58,357 bases of DNA from positions 1 through 58,357 of the forward strand of contig VSIX01000026.1 in the NCBI GenBank assembly GCA_008086245.1, given 5' to 3'. Below the pieces are notes generated by a model, which searched no databases, was not told the DNA's origin, and saw nothing but the letters and a program-made list of their open reading frames with translations. Made by a program: the position numbers and the translations under genes. This DNA comes from Candidatus Mcinerneyibacterium aminivorans. Lineage in GTDB: Bacteria > Macinerneyibacteriota > Macinerneyibacteria > Macinerneyibacteriales > Macinerneyibacteriaceae. Shown here in pieces: positions 17,201 to 23,944 of this stretch (its first letter is position 1; every line of letters starts with the position of its first letter).

Positions 17201-19350
17201 AGCTTAGATTTGAGTTTTAAATATTTCAAATTTGTTTTTTTAAAAATATTAATTGCTTTGTCGTGTTCCAGATTAAAATAATAAAAAATTCCCAGCTTTA
17301 ACTTGGAAAGATTATAATAGTATTTTTGAGGAATCATTTCATGAACTTCTTCAAGAATTTTTATGGATTTTTTTATTTCTTTTCTATACACGTCCCTTAT
17401 AAATTTATCAAGCAGGATGGAAATATATTTTATTAAAAGATAAGGTTTTTTGTTTTTCAGGGAGTAAAGTTTATCAATGATAAAATATATCTCAGCCAAT
17501 GAGTTGTTTTTGGAGAGATTTTTTATTATTTCGGATATAGCTCTTTTCTTATATTTTTCCTTTAATTTTAGTTTTCTAGCACAAAACTTTTTGAAAGTTA
17601 AAAATTTTATTTTTATCAAATCATTTTTCTGCTGAGTCATGATTTCTAAAAGCTTTTTTTCTATTAAAGAATCTAATGCTTTTTTTATATTTTCTTTTTT
17701 GAATATTTTATAAATAGTAGAAATTTTTGTGTTTCTATTAATAAAAACTAAGAGGGAAAGAATCTTTTTTTCTTCTTTTGAGAGCGAGGAAAGAATTTTT
17801 TCTAAATCCTTTTCATACGAAAAAGAATACAGGCATTTCTTTATTTTTTTTAAATCAAAAGAGTAGCTTTCTCTGTTGTAAGTCAAATAATTTTTCTGAA
17901 ACAGATAGTTTAAAAATCTGATAATAGATAAAAATTTACCATTAGCTTTTTTATGAACAGTTTTTATTAAGTTTGTATATTTAGAAATTTCTGAATCCAA
18001 CAATAACAATGTGCTTTTAAATAAGTTTTTTGTGTTTTCAAAGGATAGATAATCATATTCAAAAAATTTTAAATTATATTGACTCTGGTTTAAATATTTT
18101 TCAAAAGAATTTGTCCTAACGGTATCATAAAAAATCCATGAGACATTTGGCAAATTAGTTGAGTTTAGAAGAAAATAAAAAAACTCTGTCTGGTTTTCAG
18201 TAAGCATTCCATACATTGGGATATCAAACAGAAGGTTTAGTTCATGAGATACCCTCTTTAAAAGCTGGGTTATTTTATTATAGGTAATAAACTTTTTATT
18301 ACCATCAAGAATAGAACTATCTCTGTTAAGTATTTGATTCGAAAAATCCTCATATTCATCAAAGAAGTTGTTTTCTACATCCAGTGATTTAATTCTTGTA
18401 ATTATAGAAAACAGTGTATCAAGTATATTGGAAGCCCTAATTTTTATTGGTATATAATTGTTATACTGAAAGTAATCCAGGGCTCTAAAGTATAAAAGAA
18501 GAGCTTCGGTGTATTCATCGCCCGTTATAAACAAAATCTTCTCTTTTATCCTGTCCTTATCAATGAACGAACATATTTTTTTGTATTTTTTAAAAATACC
18601 GGAATTTTGTGGGGTTAGATAAAGATCAGGGTTATACTTTATCCAGGCGGGAATTATTTTTGAACCTGTAAAATATGAATTAAAAAAATCAACAACAGCT
18701 CTGGAGCCAAATCCCTTTTTAAAGTTAAATTTTTTTAAAGCTTCATTGACAAAAGATAAAACTTCTTCTTGATTCCTTTTTTTTAACAAACCCTGAAAGA
18801 GAAGAAAAAAGTCTTTCCAATCGCTTGCCTTTTTTATTCTGTTAATCTTATCTTCACTATCCAGAAATTCGGATATCCCAAAATCCAGAAATTTAACATT
18901 TTTCTCTTTTTCGGTTATATAAATATTATTGCTTCTTATATCGTTATGCTGAATACCGTTGAAATGAATATAGTTTAAAGTTTCTACCGCCTGTTTTATA
19001 ATCCTAATCCAGGTAGCCTTCTTTTTGATTTTACCCGCAGCGTTCATTAGATTCTGCCCCCTAATATCTTCCATTGATATAAGATAATACTTTGGAGGGA
19101 CAAGCCTTTTGTCAACGGACCAGAGTTCAGTAAATGATTTCACATTAACTATATGAGGATGATTTATTTGTTTTAATATATCGTATTCCTGCTTAAAACT
19201 TTTCAGCGAGGGTGTTTCCGAGGAGTCAAGATTTATTACTTTTAAGACAAGCTTTTCATTTTTTAAAAGATCTTCCCCCCGGTAAACAATCCCCATCGAG
19301 CCCTCATCAATTTTTTTTATAATCCGGAAACGATTGTTTATATATTCCAT
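14239..19350 (-). CDS. Ser/Thr kinase-like, ATPase-like, helical-repeat, GAF-GGDEF-GAF signalling protein
   Basis: This 1703-residue protein resembles PknK/COG3899 signalling proteins. The kinase-like domain (about 1-165) keeps a G-loop IDEGSMGIVYRG, K37, E55, catalytic D137 in HNDIRSNN and D156FG, but no APE motif follows. A MalT/AAA_16-like ATPase region (about 240-600) has a P-loop decayed to ITGDEYTEALLL, lacking GKS/T. TPR-like helices fill about 600-1200. A GAF-like domain (about 1240-1365) precedes a diguanylate cyclase with GGEEF (1461-1465) and an RxxD inhibitory site (RTND) five residues before it. A second GAF-like region ends the protein. I chose ATG 19350 (MEYINNRFRI); an upstream frame to 19446 would run through parS. 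There is no clear ribosome site. Confidence 0.85.
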   Translation of the reverse strand: MEYINNRFRIIKKIDEGSMGIVYRGEDLLKNEKLVLKVINLDSSETPSLKSFKQEYDILKQINHPHIVNVKSFTELWSVDKRLVPPKYYLISMEDIRGQNLMNAAGKIKKKATWIRIIKQAVETLNYIHFNGIQHNDIRSNNIYITEKEKNVKFLDFGISEFLDSEDKINRIKKASDWKDFFLLFQGLLKKRNQEEVLSFVNEALKKFNFKKGFGSRAVVDFFNSYFTGSKIIPAWIKYNPDLYLTPQNSGIFKKYKKICSFIDKDRIKEKILFITGDEYTEALLLYFRALDYFQYNNYIPIKIRASNILDTLFSIITRIKSLDVENNFFDEYEDFSNQILNRDSSILDGNKKFITYNKITQLLKRVSHELNLLFDIPMYGMLTENQTEFFYFLLNSTNLPNVSWIFYDTVRTNSFEKYLNQSQYNLKFFEYDYLSFENTKNLFKSTLLLLDSEISKYTNLIKTVHKKANGKFLSIIRFLNYLFQKNYLTYNRESYSFDLKKIKKCLYSFSYEKDLEKILSSLSKEEKKILSLLVFINRNTKISTIYKIFKKENIKKALDSLIEKKLLEIMTQQKNDLIKIKFLTFKKFCARKLKLKEKYKKRAISEIIKNLSKNNSLAEIYFIIDKLYSLKNKKPYLLIKYISILLDKFIRDVYRKEIKKSIKILEEVHEMIPQKYYYNLSKLKLGIFYYFNLEHDKAINIFKKTNLKYLKLKSKLDYYLNFSKANIFSNNVKVVQKLLRKGNILAKENNMMDYRYFLFNVKGMLYARLNKNNLSEAYFDIVYDYVLKNGFHQEIINFANNYFLIMYRVNKTKKIKKKAHKLLTKLDTSKYENIKATIYIYDQLARVNRKTNNYKKSLEYRNKAYDIAYDIQNIDEMIQMKENSIIPKYYLNFDKNIIISDLKKVIDLSIKYQREEKAINSYNNLIILYMETGNLSKALDFYKKAISFFNLDKLEYLKYFSLLQRGINIYAELNAKTKVLNLFKTYYEKLTVLRENRFLIHKIEYLETKCMYYYTIKKYDKFLFWHNKYLSHYEYLESNNILSFSMERLIQTYLDKIEVLYLQGKSSEKQKVWKKIETKFGKIRELSSEDSEINYSYYQSLMTENTDDKVKLLKKALDHTIKHKNYLNIENIIEEFLNHVSSNTYEYYNMILILLLSFKKFLNNLPNKYKDLWLNKSTVQQILNILNSLTSFSEKKLISLETSKLFSKMEKSFLTNLDIKTIDIKKINRLMWNSHPDKYLNKICNFLKNSFMATRLILKINNNLKINKADKNLYSEEAGIKKDLIENAYIKGDFVIENEYSFGDSISTIVIPIINPYNKNLYKATDKRSKSMSYHDYYFGYIYMDSKYPLSNINPSTIKYLKSFIEFISLYITHEKTHKELVLDSLTNIYTREHFLKLVKRKFSHAKKKDNQSLFMLIDIDYFKHINDTFGHQKGDEVLEKIAALLKENIRTNDLMGRYGGEEFIIFMENINKEEADQKAENIRKKVQNSNLLPDREITVSIGCSMFPKNSQWINILINQADIAMYNAKKTGRNKVVFWNKNLKIQKPKTNLLAGIITDDLMRSKHKIRNIIEILNFENYNFDELLTFFVEKLKYLIPNKYYYIDIKKNNNKYLSLSEEVSVNSSSFNEIESNTPHIFVNWKYFETEEDILHNDLVYILEHKNIKGAIILSIATKNKNYNINEKNLLEKLVKLLILKITSLD

Positions 19351-19359
19351 TACACTTTT

Positions 19360-19388
19360 AATATATAATATTATTAAAAAAAATTCAA
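19360..19388 (-). promoter_or_regulatory. possible promoter of the kinase-GGDEF gene
   Basis: On the minus strand TTGAAT (19388-19383) and TATATT (19365-19360) are 17 bases apart. The -10 ends 9 bases before ATG 19350, so the transcript would be leaderless or nearly so, which would agree with the missing ribosome site. The region is very AT-rich, so a chance match is possible. Confidence 0.35.
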
Positions 19389-19404
19389 TAAATTTAACAG
19401 ATAA

Positions 19405-19428
19405 ATTATGTTTCACGTGAAACATAAT
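19405..19428. promoter_or_regulatory. parS site 1
   Basis: A perfect copy of the bacterial parS consensus TGTTTCACGTGAAACA lies at 19409-19424. The perfect palindrome extends to 24 bases (19405-19428). ParB binds such sites and spreads to form the chromosome partition complex. It lies 55 to 78 bases upstream of the kinase-GGDEF start codon. Confidence 0.96.
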
Positions 19429-19571
19429 GTAAAAAAAATTAACCAACCAAAAGAAAATACTTAAAAAAACAAAGCAAAAAAGTAGATATAAAAAAATATA
19501 TAAAGTTGATAAAATAAAGATTGGTGTTAGTGTTGTTTTATAGAAAGAAAAGAAATTTAATTAGAAAGTGA

Positions 19572-19600
19572 TTGAAAAAAACAGGCAGAAGTGATAATAT
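19572..19600 (+). promoter_or_regulatory. parAB promoter
   Basis: TTGAAA at 19572-19577 and TAATAT at 19595-19600 are 17 bases apart. The expected transcription start (about 19607) lies just before parS site 2, so ParB bound there would sit on the start of the transcript and could autoregulate parAB. Confidence 0.55.
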
Positions 19601-19611
19601 CGTTTATACAA

Positions 19612-19627
19612 TGTTTCACGTGAAACA
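19612..19627. promoter_or_regulatory. parS site 2
   Basis: This is a second perfect TGTTTCACGTGAAACA, within a 20-base palindrome at 19610-19629. It lies 20 bases before the parA start and about 190 bases from parS site 1. Confidence 0.96.
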
Positions 19628-19647
19628 TTTTAGAAAAGGTGGTTATT

Positions 19648-20436
19648 ATGGGGAAAGTTGTTTCAATTGTTAATCAAAAAGGAGGGGTTGGTAAAACAAC
19701 AACTGCAGTTAATATGGCTGCATGTCTTGCTGTTAAGAATCAAAAAGTTTTACTAATAGATATTGACCCTCAGGCAAATGCTGTAAGCGGAGTTGGTGTT
19801 GATAAAGAATCTATAGACCTGTCAATCTATGATATTTTAATCAATAATGAGCAAATTGAAGATGTGATAATAGATACGGGAATAAAAAACTTAAAAATGG
19901 TACCCTCGGAGGGGGCGCTAAGTGGAGCAAGAATAGAGCTGGTAAATGTTTTAAATAGAGAGAGGATTCTGAAGAAAAACATAGAAAAAATAAAAGAAGA
20001 TTATGATTATGTTGTTGTTGATTGTCCCCCATCGCTGGGAATCTTAACAATTAATGCTTTGGTGGCTTCTGATTCTATCGTTATTCCTATTCAGTGTGAA
20101 TATTATGCTCTGGAAGGAGTTGCTCAGTTGATGCACACCTTCAATTTAATAAGAGATAACTTAAATGAAGATCTGGAAGTTGAAGGTGTTTTGCTTACTA
20201 TGTTTGATACAAGAATTAATCTTGCCCATCAGGTTGAAGAGGATATAAGAAAATTTTTCCAGGAAAAGGTATATAAAACAAAGATTCCAAGAAATGTTAA
20301 AGTTAGCGAGGCGCCTTCGTTTGGGTTGCCGGTTATCTTCTATGATGTGAAATCAAAAGGAGCGGTTTCTTATATGGATTTTGTGGAGGAGGTGTTGCAA
20401 AGTGAAGAAAAGGAAAGCATTGGGGAAAGGTCTTGA
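19648..20436 (+). CDS. parA: chromosome partition ATPase ParA/Soj
   Basis: ParA is the Walker-type ATPase that positions ParB-parS complexes and can modulate DnaA. The 262-residue protein has the deviant Walker A KGGVGKTTT near residue 10, DIDPQANA, and VVDCPPSLGILTINAL. I chose ATG 19648 (MGKVVSIVNQKGG), 6 bases after AAAGGTGG. A GTG at 19639 lies inside that ribosome site. Its end overlaps parB by 35 bases. Confidence 0.95.
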   Translation: MGKVVSIVNQKGGVGKTTTAVNMAACLAVKNQKVLLIDIDPQANAVSGVGVDKESIDLSIYDILINNEQIEDVIIDTGIKNLKMVPSEGALSGARIELVNVLNRERILKKNIEKIKEDYDYVVVDCPPSLGILTINALVASDSIVIPIQCEYYALEGVAQLMHTFNLIRDNLNEDLEVEGVLLTMFDTRINLAHQVEEDIRKFFQEKVYKTKIPRNVKVSEAPSFGLPVIFYDVKSKGAVSYMDFVEEVLQSEEKESIGERS

Positions 20437-21265
20437 AGCTTTAATTTCTTCAGATCCAAACAATCCAAAAGAAAATGAATTGAAAAAGATCAGGATAAAA
20501 AATATTGTACCAAACAAATATCAACCCAGAAAAAAATTTGATCAAAAAGAGATAGAGGAGCTCGCATCTTCTATTGAGGCAAACGGTCTAATTCAACCGA
20601 TAGTTGTTAGGAAGAAAAAAGAGGATTTGTATGAGATTATTTCAGGGGAGAGAAGATTTAGAGCTTTAAAGAAAATAGATGTAAAAAAAGTTCCGGTGAT
20701 TGTTAAACAGATAAAATCTGAAGAACAGATGCTGGTAATGGCTATGATTGAAAATCTTCAGCGTGAAAATTTAAATCCGCTGGAGGAATCCTTCGGTTTT
20801 AAAAAGTTGAGAGATGATTATGATTTAGTACAGAAAGATATTGCAAGGATTGTTGGAAAAAGCAGGACTTACATCACAAATTCGCTGCGACTTCTTCGAT
20901 TGGATAAAAAAACTAAAAAAGCCCTGGAAAATGAAAAAATTACAGCAGGACACGGGAGAGCTTTGCTGGGAATTGATAATACCCGGGAAAGACATAAAAT
21001 ATTAAAAAAAATAATAGATAAAGGGTTGAGTGTTAGAGAAGTTGAAAAAATAGTTTCTAAAAGAAATAGGGTTAAAAAAACAGAAAAGAAAAAAGAGCAG
21101 CCTAGAGATCCGGAAATCGTGGCTATTGAAGATAAGCTTCAGGAAAAGTTCGGGACAAAAGTATCTGTAAATAAAAAGAAAAAAGGGGGCGCAATAAAGA
21201 TAAAATTTTACAAAGATAAAGACCTCCAAAGGATAATGGATATTTTGGAGGTAAGTATTGATTAA
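20402..21265 (+). CDS. parB: chromosome partition protein ParB/Spo0J
   Basis: ParB is a CTP-dependent clamp that loads at parS and interacts with ParA. The 287-residue protein has the N-terminal ParA-contact segment KRKALGKGLEALIS, the CTP-binding GERRFRAL, ENLQRENLNPLEE, and a central helix-turn-helix (IARIVGKSRTYITNSLRLL). A basic linker and dimerisation tail follow. The start is taken as GTG 20402, since GGAGGAGGTG lies about 8 bases upstream inside the end of parA. A longer frame from 20381 begins with an atypical MWRRCC. Two parS sites lie just upstream of the operon. Confidence 0.95.
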   Translation: MKKRKALGKGLEALISSDPNNPKENELKKIRIKNIVPNKYQPRKKFDQKEIEELASSIEANGLIQPIVVRKKKEDLYEIISGERRFRALKKIDVKKVPVIVKQIKSEEQMLVMAMIENLQRENLNPLEESFGFKKLRDDYDLVQKDIARIVGKSRTYITNSLRLLRLDKKTKKALENEKITAGHGRALLGIDNTRERHKILKKIIDKGLSVREVEKIVSKRNRVKKTEKKKEQPRDPEIVAIEDKLQEKFGTKVSVNKKKKGGAIKIKFYKDKDLQRIMDILEVSID

Positions 21266-21923
21266 GTTTAGAAGATGGAAAAAAAAATATAAAAATCTTT
21301 TTACCTCAAAAAAATATATACTGGATTTGCTCGTATCTGTATTCTTTTTTGTTTTTGTGACGGGATTTTTTTTTAAAGGATATCTGAAATATTATCTAAA
21401 AACCCTTGATTATAATCCTGTTAACGATGAATTGTTAAATATGTTGCCGGACATTAACCTTGATATAATTGCCTCCCAGTACATATTTGTAATAGTTCTT
21501 TTGTTTTTAGGGTATACAATATTTTTTAAGTTAGAGAAACTTCCGTTTTATATCAAGACAATAACTCTTTTATATACAGCAAAATTTATAATTTTACCAA
21601 CAACTAGTTTGACGTATCCTGCCGGAGCCATTCATGAGTCTTTTGATACTATCTACAATGATCTTTTCTTTTCAGGTCATACTGCTTTCCCGGTGCTTTT
21701 ATACTTTATTACAAAAGATGATGCAAAATCTTTAAGATGGTTTTTTCTTTTTTCAGCTTTTGTGGAAGGAATAACCGTTCTTTTAATGAACTTGCATTAT
21801 ACAATTGATGTTTATACAGCCCCCTTTTTTGCTTATGGGGTTTATCATATAGCAAAAAATATATTTAGACATAACTACAAAGAATATGATGAACTAATAG
21901 GAGATGATTTAATACATGCTTGA
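21258..21923 (+). CDS. PAP2-like membrane phosphatase/transferase
   Basis: This is a 221-residue protein with about six membrane helices. Two active-site-like motifs, FFSGHTAFPVLL (about 151-162) and LHYTIDVYTAPFFAYG (about 178-193), match the PAP2/sphingomyelin-synthase-like family, which moves or removes phosphate head groups on lipids. Substrate is unknown; undecaprenyl pyrophosphate or phospholipids are possible. The likely start is TTG 21258, which overlaps the parB stop and follows GGAGGT. A 9-A tract in codons 8-10 is in frame. Confidence 0.7.
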   Translation: MIKFRRWKKKYKNLFTSKKYILDLLVSVFFFVFVTGFFFKGYLKYYLKTLDYNPVNDELLNMLPDINLDIIASQYIFVIVLLFLGYTIFFKLEKLPFYIKTITLLYTAKFIILPTTSLTYPAGAIHESFDTIYNDLFFSGHTAFPVLLYFITKDDAKSLRWFFLFSAFVEGITVLLMNLHYTIDVYTAPFFAYGVYHIAKNIFRHNYKEYDELIGDDLIHA

Positions 21924-22197
21924 AGTTTTAGCAGTGCTGATTACAGGAATTTTGGCAGGACTAATTTTAAAAAAATACAGGGGTGTAATAAAATGGACAG
22001 AATGGTTGGCTAATATTTCCATATATTTTTTGCTTTTTTTCCTGGGTGTTTCTGTAGGGGTTAATAAAAAAATATTTCAAAATCTTGGATCAATAGGCCT
22101 GCTATCTTTAATAATTACAATATTTGTAGTTTTTGGAAGTGTGCTAACAGCTTATTTTGTATCAAAACATATTCTTCAAATTGATAATGAAAAATAG
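21916..22197 (+). CDS. lysO: LysO-type lysine exporter, N-terminal subunit (DUF340)
   Basis: This is a 93-residue membrane protein with three helices, matching the N-terminal third of LysO/YbjE, the lysine exporter. Motifs include ITGILAGLILKK and LLFFLGVSVGVNKK. The ATG at 21916 overlaps the previous stop, with GGAG just upstream. The remaining domain is encoded by the next gene, which overlaps by 11 bases. Such split LysO pairs occur in other bacteria. Confidence 0.75.
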   Translation: MLEVLAVLITGILAGLILKKYRGVIKWTEWLANISIYFLLFFLGVSVGVNKKIFQNLGSIGLLSLIITIFVVFGSVLTAYFVSKHILQIDNEK

Positions 22198-22792
22198 TAT
22201 CGGAATCACTGCAGTTTTTGTTGTTGGAATTTTTTTGGGTAAAATGAAATTTTTACCTGCAAGTCTTCTCGAAAATGATTATACCCTTTATGCCCTTTAT
22301 TTTCTGCTTTTTTTTATAGGGGTTGTTCTGGGAAGTAATAAAAAAGCACTTTCAATAATAAAAAAATTAAACTGGAGAATTATAATTGTTCCTGCAGGAA
22401 CAATTATAGGAACTTTTATAGGGATTCTTATTGTTTCTCTTTTTATTAATAAGCTGGAATTAAAAGAACTGATGGCAGTAGGAGCAGGATTTGGGTATTA
22501 CAGTTTATCCAGTGTTTTTATTAGCAAACTGCACGGAAGCTTCCTTGGAACTATTGCTTTGGTTTCAAATCTGTTGCGGGAAATAATTACTCTTTTGTTT
22601 ACCCCTTTATTTGTAAAAATTTTTGGAAACCTTTCTTCTATTATGTCTGGAGGAGCCACTTCTATGGATTCAACTCTTCCTGTAATTGTGAAATATTCAG
22701 GAAAGGACTACGGAGTTATAGCAATTTTCAATGGATTAGTGCTTACAATACTGGTACCACTCCTGGTAAATTTTATTCTAAAAGTTTTATAA
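22187..22792 (+). CDS. lysO: LysO-type lysine exporter, C-terminal subunit
   Basis: This is a 201-residue protein with about six membrane helices matching the C-terminal part of LysO/YbjE. Diagnostic segments are GAGFGYYSLSSVFIS and SGGATSMDSTLPVIVKYSG. I chose ATG 22187 (MKNSIGITAV), inside the end of the N-terminal gene. A longer frame starting 30 bases earlier is less likely. The pair would work together in the inner membrane. The junction has no homopolymer, and each half has its own start, so this is probably a natural split. Confidence 0.78.
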   Translation: MKNSIGITAVFVVGIFLGKMKFLPASLLENDYTLYALYFLLFFIGVVLGSNKKALSIIKKLNWRIIIVPAGTIIGTFIGILIVSLFINKLELKELMAVGAGFGYYSLSSVFISKLHGSFLGTIALVSNLLREIITLLFTPLFVKIFGNLSSIMSGGATSMDSTLPVIVKYSGKDYGVIAIFNGLVLTILVPLLVNFILKVL

Positions 22793-22794
22793 AG

Positions 22795-22822
22795 TTGAAA
22801 ATTATATAAAAATCTATATAAT
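22795..22822 (+). promoter_or_regulatory. promoter upstream of the DHOD-like gene
   Basis: TTGAAA (22795-22800) and a perfect TATAAT (22817-22822) are 16 bases apart, directly after the lysO stop. The -10 box lies within an inverted repeat (22809-22841). Confidence 0.45.
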
Positions 22823-22841
22823 ATAATATAATATAGATTTT
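22809..22841. repeat. inverted repeat over a predicted promoter start
   Basis: Arms AAAATCTATAT (22809-22819) and ATATAGATTTT (22831-22841) are perfect reverse complements around an 11-base AT centre. It could end the parAB-lysO transcript, though the stem is AT-only and no long T-tract follows. It could also be an operator, because it covers the -10 box and expected start of the next gene. Confidence 0.5.
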
Positions 22842-22930
22842 AGAAGCTGCAGAAGATAACAAATCATGGTTTTGTATAGAAGCAGATAATTGAAAGGTAT
22901 TAGAAGCAATTATTAATAAAAGGAGGTAGT

Positions 22931-23944
22931 ATGGCAGATTTAAGTACAAAATATATGGGAATTAATTTAAAGAATCCTATAATTGTAGGAGCAAGCAGTC
23001 TTACTGCAGATTTAAAAACAATTAAAAAAATAGAAGAAAGTAATGCTGGGGCTATAGTTATAAAATCTCTCTTTGAAGAACAGATCCAATTAGAAAGGTA
23101 TAAGTTTGATGAAGAATTAAATAAAAATAATGAGAGATATGCAGAAATGACCACCCTGAATCCTCCTTTAGAACATGCCGGTCCAAAAGAACATCTGATG
23201 TGGGTAAAGAAAACAGTTGAATCTATAGATATACCCGTTATTGCAAGCTTAAATGCTGTTAATTACGAGACCTGGATAGAATATTCCATAGAACTTGAAA
23301 AAACAGGTGTAAATGGGCTGGAATTGAATTTTTATAGTATCCCCAAAAGCTTTAATTTAACAGGAAAAGAAATTGAAAATCAGCAGCTTAAAATACTAAA
23401 TGACATTAAAAAGAAAGTAACTATTCCGGTATCAGTAAAATTAAGCAGTTCCTACAGCAATATGTTAAATATAATAAAGAAAATGGATAATATTGGTGTT
23501 AATGGTTTTGTTCTATTTAATAGATTCTTCCAGCCCGATATAGATGTTTACAAAGAAAAACATATTTTCCCCTTTAACTTAAGTAGAGAAAATGATTATA
23601 GAATGTCACTGAGATTTGCAGGATTGTTATATAATAGAATAAGTGCAGATATTTGTTCCAGCAGAGGGATTTTTGGAGGATATGACATTATAAAATTGTT
23701 GCTTTCAGGTAGTACTTGTGTTCAGATAGTTAGTGCACTTTATAAGAAAGATATTAAATATATAAATGAAATGCGTAAAGATATAAATAGCTGGATGGAA
23801 GAAAAAAATTATAAAAAAATTGAAGAGTTTAGGGGAAAATTGAGCAATGATGAAGTTGATGATAAATATACATATAAGAGAGCCCAGTATGTTGACCTTT
23901 TAATGAATCCCGAGAAGCTGGATGTAAAAGAACCCCTAGTTTAA
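22931..23944 (+). CDS. dihydroorotate dehydrogenase-like flavoprotein
   Basis: This is a 337-residue TIM-barrel protein of the DHOD-like family. Visible motifs are MGINLKNPIIVGASSLT at the start, NPPLEHAGPKEHL, NGLELNFYSIP, VKLSSSYSNM, and the FMN-phosphate region LLLSGSTCVQIVSALYKK. True PyrD uses dihydroorotate, but this branch is often annotated only as DHOD-like and may serve another FMN redox reaction. ATG 22931 follows AAAAGGAGG with good spacing. No pyrimidine genes are nearby. It converges on the next gene with a 9-base overlap. Confidence 0.8.
   Translation: MADLSTKYMGINLKNPIIVGASSLTADLKTIKKIEESNAGAIVIKSLFEEQIQLERYKFDEELNKNNERYAEMTTLNPPLEHAGPKEHLMWVKKTVESIDIPVIASLNAVNYETWIEYSIELEKTGVNGLELNFYSIPKSFNLTGKEIENQQLKILNDIKKKVTIPVSVKLSSSYSNMLNIIKKMDNIGVNGFVLFNRFFQPDIDVYKEKHIFPFNLSRENDYRMSLRFAGLLYNRISADICSSRGIFGGYDIIKLLLSGSTCVQIVSALYKKDIKYINEMRKDINSWMEEKNYKKIEEFRGKLSNDEVDDKYTYKRAQYVDLLMNPEKLDVKEPLV

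Noticed and set aside
19351-19446. N-terminal extension of the kinase gene from 19446
   Set aside because: It would translate through the parS palindrome and has no kinase-family similarity. MEYINN at 19350 fits the usual kinase start.
21916-22792. lysO as a frameshifted single gene like recF and rnpA
   Set aside because: There is no homopolymer at the junction, the downstream part has its own ATG, and two-gene LysO is known elsewhere.
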